Source of the DNA: CADEED01 sp041395625
GTDB lineage: Bacteria > Pseudomonadota > Gammaproteobacteria > Steroidobacterales > Steroidobacteraceae
Length of the DNA stretch: 64,000 bases
Direction: 5' to 3'
NCBI GenBank assembly: GCA_041395625.1
Contig: JAWLAE010000002.1
Location: 496,001-560,000 of the forward strand
Position numbers and translations under genes: made by a program. Below are positions 32,038 through 41,525 of the stretch, piece after piece. Positions within the stretch are counted from its first letter, which is position 1; every line of letters starts with the position of its first letter. The notes below the pieces were generated by a model. The model was given only the letters and a program-made list of their open reading frames with translations. It did no database searches and had not been told where the DNA came from.

Positions 32038-34599
32038 TTAAAACCGATAGCGGGCCGTCAGACCATAGCGACGCTGCGGGATATTGACAGCGGTCGTCAC
32101 CAGACTGCGCGAGTTCAGGTTGGATGAAAAAGTCTGCGTGCTGTCGATAGAATCCTCGTTGGTCAAGTTCTCCATCCAGAGTGTGACATCGTAGCTGTCT
32201 GACTCGAGACCGAAACGCAGATTCGCCAGGACACGCCCGGGCGAATACTGATTGTTCAGGAAGTCATGGTATTGCTTTGAGCGATAGCCCGCATCGAAAC
32301 GGCCCGTGAAGTCCCAATCGCCGAAAGCGGGGCGCGAGTACTGCAACGTTGCCGTTGCGGTGTGCTTGGATGTGCGCCGCAGCTGCAGACCGCTGATGTC
32401 AGGCGCCAACAACGGCGCCTGGGTGCTCGGATTGACCCCAAACTGCACGCAATTGAGCGGGATCGCCGGAATTGGTGAACCCGCCGGTGGCGTCGCCGTG
32501 CACAAGGCACGATCGCCAATCGACAGCGCACCATCGCCGAAAGACGAATCGGCGTAGCCGTAACCTAACGACGCGCTCCAATCGTCGCCCAGCTGCGCCA
32601 TCAGCTCCAGTTCGAACCCCTTGCTTTCGATGTCACCCGCATTGCGCGTCACCGTTAGAGTCGCGTTGCCGGGCACGTTCTGGCGAAACTGAGCGTCGGT
32701 CCAATCGATGTAGAACACTGCCGCATTGAACGTCAGTCGATTGTTCAGCCAGCTCGTCTTGGTGCCGATCTCGAAGGTGTTGTTCTTCTCCGGATCATAG
32801 CTCTGCGCCGACGGGTCCGAGACTGCCGGATTCAGACCACCGGAGCGCGAACCCTTAGCCGCAGACCCGTAGAACATCAGGTTCTCTGTTGGCTTGTAGC
32901 GGAGAATGAAGCGCGGATCGACGAAGGTTGACTTGTCGTCATATTTGACAGCAGGCGAAAAGAAGAAAATATCCAGATAATTGTCCAGTACCTGCTTCTC
33001 GGTGGTGTAGCGCAACTCCGCGGTACCCGTGAGCTGGTTGGTGAAATCGAAGTCCGCAGACACGAACAAGGCTGCCTGCTTGTCTTCCAGCGTATTGGCG
33101 GTGAGTGTTTGCATCGCCGTACCATTCACGTAGGCCTGATTCGGCAGCGCCGGTGACGGTATGGCGATGCCCATAGGAGCCAGCCCTGGAATGGCCGCGA
33201 ACGGCTGCAGCAGGAAGAACTGAATCTGGTTCGTCGGCAAACCATTGAGTGCCGTGACTGCGGACGATGCGTCGACGGCGAACTGCGTCGTATCGTTGTT
33301 CTCGGACTCAAAGTAGAACAGGCCGGCCAACCAACGGAAGCGCTGATCGCGCGGTGACGAAAACCGCAGTTCCGTCGACCAGTAGCTTGAATCGAGACCT
33401 GTACCACCGATATAGGTATTGAAAGTACCCGGCCTAATCTGATTGAAAAGCGGCGCCGTACCACCCATGGCGGCTGGGGAACAGGGACCAGCGGGTATGA
33501 ATCCCGAGCAAATGAAACTTGGCGAGCCGAACGCCTGGTAGACGGCCAACGGCGCGAAGCCATACCCCCCCTCACCCGTCTGGCCGCGATCGAGGTCAGT
33601 CTTGGAAAGATTCTTGGTCTGGGTGTAAGAACTGAGGGATTGGATGCTGAAGCGATCGAAGTCCCACTGCATGTCAAGCGTCCCACGCTTGGACTCGCCG
33701 TCCCAACCGTACGCGTCAGGCGATACGGCGATGATGCCGTCGGACGCGACTGCGGGTATTTCGCCGCAATAGTAGCCTGGACCTCCTTCGATGAAGCCAC
33801 AGTTGTTAGGTACGACTGAATTGGCACGATTCTGCCCAAACGTGTCGTTGAAGTAGCCCGTCAACGTGATCGAACTCGTGTCGCTGGGCTCAAAACGCAA
33901 AGTGGCCAGGACGCTCTTGTCGACAGAACCACCTATTGGCTCGCCGGCTGCCAGGGGCCCCGCGTTGCGGTAGGTGCCGTTGTTGTCGTCATAAGCGATG
34001 GCGAGTCGACCCGACACCCGATCACTGAAAGGACCGCTGATGATTGCCAGCGCGCGCCGCAGATCGTCGCTGCCCAGCGTGCCCTCCAGGCGGCCCGACA
34101 ACTCCTTGCTCGGCTTACGCGTAATGTAGTTGATCGCGCCGGCGAACGTATTGCGGCCATAGAGTGCGCTCTGCGGACCCTTGATGACTTCGACACGCTC
34201 GAGATCAAGCATGCCCACGTTTTGTACCGCACGACCCGACACGAACGCGCCATCGATGAAGATACCGACGCTGTTGTCGAAACCACGCGTGTCGATGATG
34301 CCGATGCCGCGCAGAACCGGGGCCGCGATGCGACCTGTTTCGCCCGAACTGAAGGTCATATTCGAGGTGAAATTGGTCAAATCATTGATGTTCTGGATAG
34401 CAGCACGCTCCAACGTTTCCGCTGAAAACGCGGCGATCGATACGGGCGCATCCTGCAGCCGCTCCTCGACACGGCGCGCCGTGACGACGATTTCGTTGAT
34501 GCCTGCGGACGCTTCCTGTGACTTCGCGTCCTGCGCATACGCGCCAGAAACTGCGCAAGCGAGTGCCAGAATCGATAATCGTGCGAACTTTGCTGCCAC
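32038..34599 (-). CDS. TonB-dependent outer-membrane receptor
   Basis: 853 residues from the GTG at 34599 (AGGGGG five bases upstream); this start gives a clean signal peptide (AAKFARLSILALACAVSGAYAQ), whereas earlier in-frame codons do not. A TonB-box-like EIVVTARRVEERLQDAPVSIAAFS leads into the plug (VLRGIGIIDTRGFDNSVGIFIDGAFV, VEVIKGPQSALYGRNTFAGAINYITRKPS), then the 22-strand barrel ending YGLTARYRF with terminal Phe. Imports a bulky substrate, possibly a sugar or aromatic glycoside given the divergent operon with a GPH symporter. LacI-type palindromes lie upstream. Confidence 0.95.
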   Translation of the reverse strand: MAAKFARLSILALACAVSGAYAQDAKSQEASAGINEIVVTARRVEERLQDAPVSIAAFSAETLERAAIQNINDLTNFTSNMTFSSGETGRIAAPVLRGIGIIDTRGFDNSVGIFIDGAFVSGRAVQNVGMLDLERVEVIKGPQSALYGRNTFAGAINYITRKPSKELSGRLEGTLGSDDLRRALAIISGPFSDRVSGRLAIAYDDNNGTYRNAGPLAAGEPIGGSVDKSVLATLRFEPSDTSSITLTGYFNDTFGQNRANSVVPNNCGFIEGGPGYYCGEIPAVASDGIIAVSPDAYGWDGESKRGTLDMQWDFDRFSIQSLSSYTQTKNLSKTDLDRGQTGEGGYGFAPLAVYQAFGSPSFICSGFIPAGPCSPAAMGGTAPLFNQIRPGTFNTYIGGTGLDSSYWSTELRFSSPRDQRFRWLAGLFYFESENNDTTQFAVDASSAVTALNGLPTNQIQFFLLQPFAAIPGLAPMGIAIPSPALPNQAYVNGTAMQTLTANTLEDKQAALFVSADFDFTNQLTGTAELRYTTEKQVLDNYLDIFFFSPAVKYDDKSTFVDPRFILRYKPTENLMFYGSAAKGSRSGGLNPAVSDPSAQSYDPEKNNTFEIGTKTSWLNNRLTFNAAVFYIDWTDAQFRQNVPGNATLTVTRNAGDIESKGFELELMAQLGDDWSASLGYGYADSSFGDGALSIGDRALCTATPPAGSPIPAIPLNCVQFGVNPSTQAPLLAPDISGLQLRRTSKHTATATLQYSRPAFGDWDFTGRFDAGYRSKQYHDFLNNQYSPGRVLANLRFGLESDSYDVTLWMENLTNEDSIDSTQTFSSNLNSRSLVTTAVNIPQRRYGLTARYRF

Positions 34600-34657
34600 T
34601 ATGCCCCCTAGCCGATCGGCAAGTTGAATCGAGACCTCGGGCTGGAATGTAAACCAA

Positions 34658-34675
34658 GTTGCACACGTTTGCAAC
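34658..34675. promoter_or_regulatory. LacI-family operator, copy 1
   Basis: GTTGCACACGTTTGCAAC: an 18-bp palindrome with central CG, half-sites matching at 8 of 9 positions, the shape of LacI-family operators. It lies between the divergent TonB receptor and the methyltransferase-led operon, which itself encodes a LacI regulator (39123-40226). Confidence 0.6.
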
Positions 34676-34724
34676 GCGTGGCGCACAGCCAATTCTGCGA
34701 TAGACACGCCGCCGAGCCTTGCAC

Positions 34725-34742
34725 TATGCTCACGTGTGCAAA
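34725..34742. promoter_or_regulatory. LacI-family operator, copy 2
   Basis: Read on the minus strand TTTGCACACGTGAGCATA; the left half TTGCACACG is identical to copy 1 and the right half is degenerate. The centre is 67 bases from the centre of copy 1. Two sites may allow looping or separate control of the divergent promoters. Confidence 0.45.
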
Positions 34743-34805
34743 GTGTCGTGCCGGGGATCGAACGGGGCCTTGGCGTCACCTCGGAATCTTACTCGGGAGT
34801 CCCTC

Positions 34806-35900
34806 ATGAGCATCAGCGACCCTCTCTACGTCCGCGGCAAGATCGCCGGCGTCTATCCTTCCCTCACCACGCGGCGCGACGAGGCCTATGTCCAGTTCGT
34901 CGAGGACGCGCGCAACGCGCTGCTGCATGGCCAGCAGAGTCCCATCGCCGCTTATAGCCGCGACCTGCTGAAGAAGGCTGGCGCGAGTTTCACGCCAGAC
35001 AAAGTCTCTTGCGATGCCGCCACCAATATCCTCATGCAGGACCCGGCGCTGAAGATCTACTACCGCGTCAAACGCAGCCTGCAGGAGTCGTTCTGGAACG
35101 GCATCCGCGGCTCGTTCAACGCGCGCCGTGATGAGATTATTGCGGCGATGGACGCCGCCGCCGCGGTCGGCCCGGGCACCCTCACCCTCGACCCTGGCAT
35201 GCCGATCCCGGAATACAGCCACGCGCAGATCCATCTGCAGCCGGGTGGCTATGGCAACGAAGAACTCGCCGGACTGTTGTACGACTACGGCCTCAAGGTG
35301 TTCATGGGCGGTGCCGCCGACAACGACAACCTGCCGAAGATGGTGGCGCGTATCACGCGCATGCCGGCGGATGGCAAAGCGGCCCGAATTCTCGACCTGG
35401 GCTGCAGTGCCGGCGCTACCACCACGGCGCTCAAGCAGACGCATCCCGGCGCCGAGGTCACGGGCATCGATATCGCAGCGCCGATGGTGCGCTACGCGCA
35501 TCTGCGCGCCGTGGAACAGAACATCGACGTACACTTCAAGCAGATGAATGCCGAAAAGATGGCATTCCCGAACAATCACTTCGATGCCGCGCTGGCGATG
35601 CTGCTGTTCCATGAGCTGCCGCCGGAAGCGAGCCGCCGCGTGCTCGAAGAGACGTTCCGCGTGCTGCGCCCTGGTGGTGCACTGACGATTCTGGACTTCA
35701 CCAGCGTCGGCGATCGCGATGTCTACAACATGTGGTTTGCAGAGATGGATTCGAAGGACAACGGCGAGCCGTACCTGCCACTGTTCGTGCGCTCCAACAT
35801 CGAGAAGATGATCGCCGAGGTGGGCTTCAAGATGGAGCCCTACGATCCGAAGAACAGCCTGCGTACCGGCCGCGTCTGCGTCAAGCCACTACAACAATAG
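34806..35900 (+). CDS. Class I SAM-dependent methyltransferase with unknown N-terminal domain
   Basis: 364 residues from the ATG at 34806 (GGGAG eight bases upstream). The C-terminal half is a class I methyltransferase: motif I ARILDLGCSAG (193-203), VTGIDIAAPMVRYA, and EETFRVLRPGGALTILDF. The N-terminal ~190 residues are a separate helical domain with PEYSHAQIHLQPGGYGNEELAGLLYDYG. The substrate is unknown. First gene of a tightly packed plus-strand operon reaching 41876. Confidence 0.85.
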   Translation: MSISDPLYVRGKIAGVYPSLTTRRDEAYVQFVEDARNALLHGQQSPIAAYSRDLLKKAGASFTPDKVSCDAATNILMQDPALKIYYRVKRSLQESFWNGIRGSFNARRDEIIAAMDAAAAVGPGTLTLDPGMPIPEYSHAQIHLQPGGYGNEELAGLLYDYGLKVFMGGAADNDNLPKMVARITRMPADGKAARILDLGCSAGATTTALKQTHPGAEVTGIDIAAPMVRYAHLRAVEQNIDVHFKQMNAEKMAFPNNHFDAALAMLLFHELPPEASRRVLEETFRVLRPGGALTILDFTSVGDRDVYNMWFAEMDSKDNGEPYLPLFVRSNIEKMIAEVGFKMEPYDPKNSLRTGRVCVKPLQQ

Positions 35901-35918
35901 GACTAGGGAGCAAACAAC

Positions 35919-36263
35919 ATGGCCAAGAACGGTGCTAACGAATTCGACTATGTACGCGATCTGCCGGGTTTCAAACCCAATAATCCGGTCTACTTCGAGC
36001 AGGAAGCCATCGACCACCTGATCGGCATCGTACTCGAGCTGGGCGGTGAACTGTGGACACTGCGCGATCGGATGGCTTACATGGAAGAACTGCTGCGCGA
36101 CAGTGGCGTCAAGGTGCTCGACAAGCTCGACTCCGGTCGCCCATCCGATGAACTGCAGGAGAAGCTTGCCGCAGAGCGGCAGGCAATGATCTCGCGCATC
36201 TACGGCCGACTTTACTCCCGCTACGGCGGCGACAAGGCGCAGCACACCACTGCGCCGATGTAA
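35919..36263 (+). CDS. Uncharacterised 114-residue cytoplasmic protein
   Basis: Not recognised. It starts 18 bases after the methyltransferase with AGGGAG upstream. Sequence is hydrophilic and mostly helical (EQEAIDHLIGIVLELGGELWTLRDRMAYMEELLRDSG, then DELQEKLAAERQAMISRIYGRLYSRYGG), with a possible coiled coil at about 45-90. No signal peptide or membrane segment. Its position between a methyltransferase and a symporter suggests an accessory role to the methyltransferase. Confidence 0.7.
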   Translation: MAKNGANEFDYVRDLPGFKPNNPVYFEQEAIDHLIGIVLELGGELWTLRDRMAYMEELLRDSGVKVLDKLDSGRPSDELQEKLAAERQAMISRIYGRLYSRYGGDKAQHTTAPM

Positions 36264-36287
36264 GCGCCCCTCGGGGACGTTCATCGG

Positions 36288-37748
36288 ATGCGAAATCGTG
36301 TACTAGGAGTGCCGACGAAACTGGCCTACGGCGTAGGTCAGATCGCCGAGTCGATCAAATCGAACTCGTTCGAGTTTTTCCTGCTGTTCTACTATGTGCA
36401 GGTGTTGCACCTCGAGCCGGCCAAGGCGGGCCTCGCTTTGTTCCTGGCGCTGGTCGTCGACGCGGTAACGGATCCATTGTTAGGCAGCATCTCGGATGGC
36501 GCCCGTACCCGGTGGGGTCGGCGCCATCCATATATCTATGCAGCGGCCGTGCCCTTTGCCATCGGCCTGTGGTTGTTGTTCTCGCCACCCTCAGGCCTGT
36601 CGGACTGGATGCTGTTTGCCTGGCTGACTTTCTTCGCGATCGGCGTGCGTACGGTGATGACGTTTTTCATCGTCCCCTATTACGCACTGGGTGCGGAGCT
36701 GACGGACAACCAGCGCGAACGTTCGGCCATTGTCGCGTACCGCAACATGTTCTCGTTCCTGGGTTCGATCGCGGTCACTGCCGCGGCTTTTCAGATTTTC
36801 TTCAAGGCATCCGCGGATTTCCCCCAAGGCCAGTTGAATCCCGCCGCTTATCCACCGTTCGCCATTGCCTTCGGCATTGCCGGCATGCTTGTTATCCTGA
36901 TTTGCGCGCGCGGCACCCAGAGCCAGATCCCCTACCTACATCCGGTCGGCACGGGTGCACGCGTCACGGATGTAAGGGCCTACGTCGCGCAGTTGGTAGG
37001 CATGCTCAAGAACCCGTCGTTCCTCGCGTTCTTTCTCGTCTCGATCATGTTCTTCATCATTCTGGGCACGCAGCGTACGCTGGCATTGCATATGAACACG
37101 TACTTCTGGGAGCTCAGCACCAAGAATATTCAGTTCATGCTGTACGCGCTGTTTGGCGGCACCGTCGTCTGCATCCCTTTCGCCAAGTACATGATCGATT
37201 GGCTCGACAAAAAGCGTTCGATGTACCTGGGGCTGACGCTGCTGCTGACGGCGTTCGTTCTGCCGACGTCGTTGAGATTGTTAGGACTGTTTCCCGAGAA
37301 TGACGATCCACTGTGCCTGCCGTTGCTGCTCGCGGCGCAGTTCTTCGCAGGCCTGTGCGTAGGCCTGCTGGTCGTCACCACCGGTGCGATCGTCGCCGAC
37401 ATCGCCGACGATCACGAGTGGCGGACTGGCAAACGTCAGGAGGGCGCGTTGTTCGGCTTTTTCAATTTCGCCAACAAGGCGACCTCGGGTGTTGGACACC
37501 TGGTGGCCGGCGTGGCGCTGTCGCTGATTTCTTTCCCGACCGGTCGCGAAGTGCGCCCCGGCGAGGTGGAGCAGGATGTGCTCAATCATCTCGGCTGGGT
37601 CTACGGACCTGGGGTCTTTCTGTTCGGTGTATTGAGCGTCTACGTGTTCTCCTTCTACCGCATCACCCGCGAAAGCCACGCGCGCACTATGGAAGACCTG
37701 GTTGCACGCCGCCTGGCTACCGAGCCCAGCCTGGAGCAAGTGTCTTGA
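36288..37748 (+). CDS. GPH-family sugar:cation symporter (MFS)
   Basis: 486 residues, about 12 transmembrane helices. It carries the glycoside-pentoside-hexuronide symporter signature: KLAYGVGQIAESIKSNSFEFFLLFYYVQVL at the N-terminus, VDAVTDPLLGSISDGARTRWGRRHPYIYAAAVPF after TM2, and VPYYALGAELTDNQRERSAIVAYRN. Likely takes up a glycoside or sugar-like compound admitted by the divergent TonB receptor. The stop TGA overlaps the TTG start of the cytochrome b561 gene. Confidence 0.9.
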   Translation: MRNRVLGVPTKLAYGVGQIAESIKSNSFEFFLLFYYVQVLHLEPAKAGLALFLALVVDAVTDPLLGSISDGARTRWGRRHPYIYAAAVPFAIGLWLLFSPPSGLSDWMLFAWLTFFAIGVRTVMTFFIVPYYALGAELTDNQRERSAIVAYRNMFSFLGSIAVTAAAFQIFFKASADFPQGQLNPAAYPPFAIAFGIAGMLVILICARGTQSQIPYLHPVGTGARVTDVRAYVAQLVGMLKNPSFLAFFLVSIMFFIILGTQRTLALHMNTYFWELSTKNIQFMLYALFGGTVVCIPFAKYMIDWLDKKRSMYLGLTLLLTAFVLPTSLRLLGLFPENDDPLCLPLLLAAQFFAGLCVGLLVVTTGAIVADIADDHEWRTGKRQEGALFGFFNFANKATSGVGHLVAGVALSLISFPTGREVRPGEVEQDVLNHLGWVYGPGVFLFGVLSVYVFSFYRITRESHARTMEDLVARRLATEPSLEQVS

Positions 37749-38290
37749 ACGAACACCGGTATCAGCGCGGCTATCGCGCCCCCGCGCGGCTGCTGCACTG
37801 GGGCATCGCCCTGCTGGTCGTCGCGCAGATCGTGATCGCGCTGCGCGCGTGGCGACTACCGGCCGGCGACGACAAATACGCCCTGTTGTTTCAGCATCGA
37901 TCCCTGGGCTTGACGATATTCGTCCTGATGGTGGTGCGACTGGGCTGGCGCTGGGCCAACGACGTGCCGCCGCTGCCTGACACTATGCATGCCGCCTCCC
38001 GCGCGCTCGCGCGCTTCAACCAGTACCTGCTGTACGGACTATTGCTGCTGCTGCCGCTATCGGGCTTGGCGATGTCGCAGTCTGCCGGTACGGTGGTTAG
38101 CTGGTTCGGCTTGTTCGATCTGCCAGTGATCGTCGCCGCGGATGAGGCGCTGCTGGCGCGTATGAAACTCGTGCATCTGGGCTTGAATACCGTGCTATTC
38201 GCCGCGCTGGCGTTGCATCTGATCGGCGCCTTGCGCCACTGGTTGTGGCTGAAGGACGGTGTGTTTTCTCGCATGCTGACCGGCCGCTAG
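37745..38290 (+). CDS. Cytochrome b561
   Basis: 181 residues, four transmembrane helices. Start TTG at 37745, overlapping the previous stop as TTGA and preceded by GGAG. Heme-ligand histidines of the b561 family are at RLLHWGIALLVVAQ, FQHRSLGLTIF, KLVHLGLNTVLF and LHLIGALRHWLWLKDGVFSRML. Transfers electrons in the inner membrane, possibly to periplasmic redox enzymes. Confidence 0.88.
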   Translation: MNEHRYQRGYRAPARLLHWGIALLVVAQIVIALRAWRLPAGDDKYALLFQHRSLGLTIFVLMVVRLGWRWANDVPPLPDTMHAASRALARFNQYLLYGLLLLLPLSGLAMSQSAGTVVSWFGLFDLPVIVAADEALLARMKLVHLGLNTVLFAALALHLIGALRHWLWLKDGVFSRMLTGR

Positions 38291-38313
38291 GTTTTGACAG
38301 AGGGGATCTCAAT

Positions 38314-39105
38314 ATGAAATTTCGACATGTTTTGACGGTCGCGATGCTGGCGAGCGGGCTACTCGCTGCGGCGCACCCGGCAACCGCATCGCCTGGCAAA
38401 GCAACCGCGACCCCAGCGCACAGCGGCGTGGTCCTGGTCGTGGGCGCCACCGGCCGCAGCGGCCCCGCGATGCTGGCTGCCTTGAAGCAGGAAGGCTATA
38501 CCAACATCCGGGCGCTGGTGCGCGACGTCGAGAAAGCCAAAGCACAGCTCGGTGACGGCATTGAGCTGGTGCAGGCGGATGTACGTGACGCCGCGAGCCT
38601 CGACAGAGCAATGGTTGGTGTCACGTACATCATTTCAGCGCTGGGGTCCAACACGTTCAACGACCCGACCAACAGCCCTGAGTTCGTCGACTACGAAGGC
38701 GTGCGCAATCTGGCGCAGGCGGCCAAGAAAGCCGGCGTGGCGCAGTTCGTACAGGTCTCGTCGCTCGGTGTCTCGCGCGCCAAAGAGCATCCGCTCAACC
38801 GCTTTGGGCGAGTGATGGAGTGGAAGGCGAAGGGCGAAGAAGCGCTGCGTGCCAGTGGCGTGCCCTACACGCTCGTTCGTGCTGGCGGCCTGCAGGACAC
38901 GCCCGGCGGTGAAGCCGGTATCCAGGTAACGCAGGGTGACACGGTGGTAACGGGCCAGATTACCCGCGCTGACGTTGCAATGGTCTGCGTCAAGGCCTTG
39001 CGTGACCCCGCGTCGCGCGACAAGACATTCGAGATCATCGCTGGCGAAAAAGGCGCGACCGTCGACTGGGCCAGCTTCTTTTCGCGTTTGCAGCCTGACG
39101 CCTGA
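38314..39105 (+). CDS. Atypical SDR (NmrA-like) with an apparent signal peptide
   Basis: 263 residues from the ATG at 38314 (GAGGGG upstream). The first ~27 residues (MKFRHVLTVAMLASGLLAAA and HPATAS) look like a Sec signal, followed by a Rossmann domain GVVLVVGATGRSGPAMLAALKQEG, then YIISALG and FVQVSSLGVSRAKEHPLNRFG. An NAD(P)-binding enzyme in the periplasm is unusual. The next possible starts lie inside the Rossmann domain, so the leader seems genuine. Confidence 0.78.
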   Translation: MKFRHVLTVAMLASGLLAAAHPATASPGKATATPAHSGVVLVVGATGRSGPAMLAALKQEGYTNIRALVRDVEKAKAQLGDGIELVQADVRDAASLDRAMVGVTYIISALGSNTFNDPTNSPEFVDYEGVRNLAQAAKKAGVAQFVQVSSLGVSRAKEHPLNRFGRVMEWKAKGEEALRASGVPYTLVRAGGLQDTPGGEAGIQVTQGDTVVTGQITRADVAMVCVKALRDPASRDKTFEIIAGEKGATVDWASFFSRLQPDA

Positions 39106-39122
39106 CCGGTCTGCCGGAGCGA

Positions 39123-40226
39123 GTGTCCGACATGCCCGCGAAGAAACCGCAGAGCCGCCGTCGAGGTGCCCGCAAAGCGCGTGTCGGCGGTCGCGAGGGT
39201 GGGCGTGAGCTGATCACTTCGCATGAAGTGGCCGCACTGGCGGGCGTGTCTCGTTCGGCCGTCTCGCGCACATTCACGCCTGATGCCAGTGTCTCGGATG
39301 AAACGCGGCAGAAAGTCATGCGCGCAGCTGCGCAATTGGGCTACCAACCAAATGTCATCGCGCGCAGTCTGATAACGCGACGTTCGCGTCTCATTGGACT
39401 GATCATGGGCGAATGGGAGAACCCGTTCTACACAGCGATGCTGCGCCAGTTCAGTGAAAAACTGCAGGCGCGCGACTACCGTGTGATGTTGCTGGCCGGG
39501 AACTCCGAGAAGGACGTGGACGACTCGGTCCGCATGTTGCGCCAGTACCAGGTGGATGGAATCGTGCTCGTCTCAACTACGCCGAGCGAGGAACTTGCCG
39601 CCGAATGTGCGCGCGCCGGTGTGCGGCTCGTCTTGCTCAATCGCGACCGTCAGGGGTTGCCTGCCACCAGCGTCGTACTCGACAACGCTGCCATCGGTCG
39701 GGACGTGGCAAGCCTGCTGTTGCAGGCGGGCTACCGACAATTCGTGACGGTACGCGGACGCACCCATTTGCGCGCTGGCGTGGAGCGTCAGGAAGGCTTC
39801 CGGGACGCCATCCGTGCGAGTGGCCTGGCTGAGATATTGGGTGACGGCACAGACCTCGTGGGCTACGCCGCCGGCCGTGAGTTCATCTGCAACTTCATCA
39901 ACTCCGGCAAGCGCCCGGACGCGGTGGTCTGCTCCTCCGATCTGACCGCCATTGGCGTGCTCGACGGACTGCGAATCGATCTCGGTGTGAATGTGCCTGC
40001 TGATATCGCAGTGGTAGGATTCGGTGACATACCCGCTGCCTCCTGGGCTGCGAACGAGCTGACAACCGTAGCGCTGCCGCTCGACGGGATGATCGACGCC
40101 GCTCTCGACGACATGTTCGCCGATGACGGGGTCGAGAGGCCGAGACGCATCGTGCTGCCTGGCCGGATCATCGCGCGCGCGACGACGCGGCGGATCTCCC
40201 CTGCTGGCAAGATGGCCCGCGGGTAG
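39123..40226 (+). CDS. LacI family transcriptional regulator
   Basis: 367 residues starting GTG at 39123 (an ATG at 39132 is equally possible). After a basic ~28-residue extension comes the LacI helix-turn-helix TSHEVAALAGVSRSAVSRTFTPDASVSDETRQKVMRAAAQLGYQPNVIARSL, including the hinge helix, then the periplasmic-binding-protein-like effector domain. Part of the methyltransferase/GPH operon; the two LacI-type palindromes at 34658-34742 are its likely targets. Confidence 0.93.
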   Translation: MSDMPAKKPQSRRRGARKARVGGREGGRELITSHEVAALAGVSRSAVSRTFTPDASVSDETRQKVMRAAAQLGYQPNVIARSLITRRSRLIGLIMGEWENPFYTAMLRQFSEKLQARDYRVMLLAGNSEKDVDDSVRMLRQYQVDGIVLVSTTPSEELAAECARAGVRLVLLNRDRQGLPATSVVLDNAAIGRDVASLLLQAGYRQFVTVRGRTHLRAGVERQEGFRDAIRASGLAEILGDGTDLVGYAAGREFICNFINSGKRPDAVVCSSDLTAIGVLDGLRIDLGVNVPADIAVVGFGDIPAASWAANELTTVALPLDGMIDAALDDMFADDGVERPRRIVLPGRIIARATTRRISPAGKMARG

Positions 40227-40231
40227 CACAC

Positions 40232-41524
40232 TTGTCCTCAGTCGAACCACCCGAGCTGGGCAATAGTTCCGGGCCCCAGGCTGCGCGCGCTACAGATGGC
40301 GGGGGCCAACCGGCCGGAACCTGGACAGCGCTGGAACACAAATTGTTCCGGCGCTTCTGGATCTTTTCGTTTTTCGCGTTCATCGGTGCGTCGCTACAAA
40401 ACGTCGGGGCCGCCTGGTTGATGGTCGATCTGGGCGGCACGCCGCTCGACGTGAGCATGGTGCAAGGAATCATGAGCCTGTCCGTCGTGCTGGCAGCGCT
40501 GCCAGCTGGCGCGGTAGCTGATCTGTACGATCGCCGCTATATCATGCTGGGATCCCTCAGTGGCCTGATGCTGGCAACCGCCAGCATTGGCGTACTGGCG
40601 ATTGCCGGGCTGCTCACGCCACCTATCCTGCTGGCGTTGACGTTCGTATTCGGCGCTGCGTCCTCGCTCATGACGCCGGCCATGCAATCGACTATCCCCG
40701 ATCTCGTCAATCGAGCCGCGTTGGCGAGTGCCGTGACCTTGAACGGGATGACATCCAGCGCGTCGCGCTCGGTCGGACCGGCATTCGCCGGCGTGTTGAT
40801 CAGTGTCATCGGCGCTGGCGCCACGCTGGTCAGCAACGTATTGGCGTTCGCGGGCTTGTGGTTGGTAATCGCCACCCTAAGTCATTCGCTGATCGTCAAC
40901 GCGCCTGCTGCCCAACGCCCGTCGATCGCCACGGCCGTGCGCGACGGATTGCGATTCGCCCTGACCGACCAGAACTTCCGCCGCCTGCTCGTGCGCACGC
41001 TCGCGTGCTTCGTCGGTATCAGCGCGCTGCTCGGCCTGCTGCCGAGCCTGGTCGCGCAGCGCTTCGACGATGTCGGTGCCGCTGGCGCGCGCCATTTGGG
41101 CTGGTTCCTCAGTTGTTATGGCGTCGGCTCGGTGCTCGGTTCGCTCAATATCGCGCGTTTCTCGAGACGCTGGAGCCGCGACCAGCTCATCCTCATCGGC
41201 ACGCTCGCCAGCGGCATTGCGATGCTGGCGATCGTCTACGGCATGAGTTCGGCGAGCATGAGCATCGCGATGCTGGCTGCCGGCATGGCCTGGGCCGTAG
41301 CGCTGACATCCATCAACATCGAAGCGCAGTTGATATTGCCGAAGCATTTGTTGGCACGCGGCCTGTCGATTTCACTCATGGCATTGATGGTTGCGTTGAC
41401 GGCCGGCAGCATTCTGTGGGGTGCGGTCGCGACACACTGGACGATCGTCGGCGCTCTCGGTGCCGCCGCAATCGTGACCATCATCGCGGCGCTGGCCCAG
41501 TGGTTCGTTCGGCGCAGCGTCTGA
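40232..41524 (+). CDS. MFS transporter (EntS/DUF894-like exporter)
   Basis: 430 residues, about 12 transmembrane helices. FRRFWIFSFFAFIGASLQNVGAAWLMVDLGGTPLDVSMVQ and AGAVADLYDRRYIMLGS place it in the enterobactin-exporter-like MFS group. The frame opens with a TTG at 40232, five bases after the LacI stop, with no good ribosome site; the exact start is uncertain. Last transporter of the operon, only one base before the DUF192 gene. Confidence 0.85.
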   Translation: MSSVEPPELGNSSGPQAARATDGGGQPAGTWTALEHKLFRRFWIFSFFAFIGASLQNVGAAWLMVDLGGTPLDVSMVQGIMSLSVVLAALPAGAVADLYDRRYIMLGSLSGLMLATASIGVLAIAGLLTPPILLALTFVFGAASSLMTPAMQSTIPDLVNRAALASAVTLNGMTSSASRSVGPAFAGVLISVIGAGATLVSNVLAFAGLWLVIATLSHSLIVNAPAAQRPSIATAVRDGLRFALTDQNFRRLLVRTLACFVGISALLGLLPSLVAQRFDDVGAAGARHLGWFLSCYGVGSVLGSLNIARFSRRWSRDQLILIGTLASGIAMLAIVYGMSSASMSIAMLAAGMAWAVALTSINIEAQLILPKHLLARGLSISLMALMVALTAGSILWGAVATHWTIVGALGAAAIVTIIAALAQWFVRRSV

Positions 41525-41525
41525 G

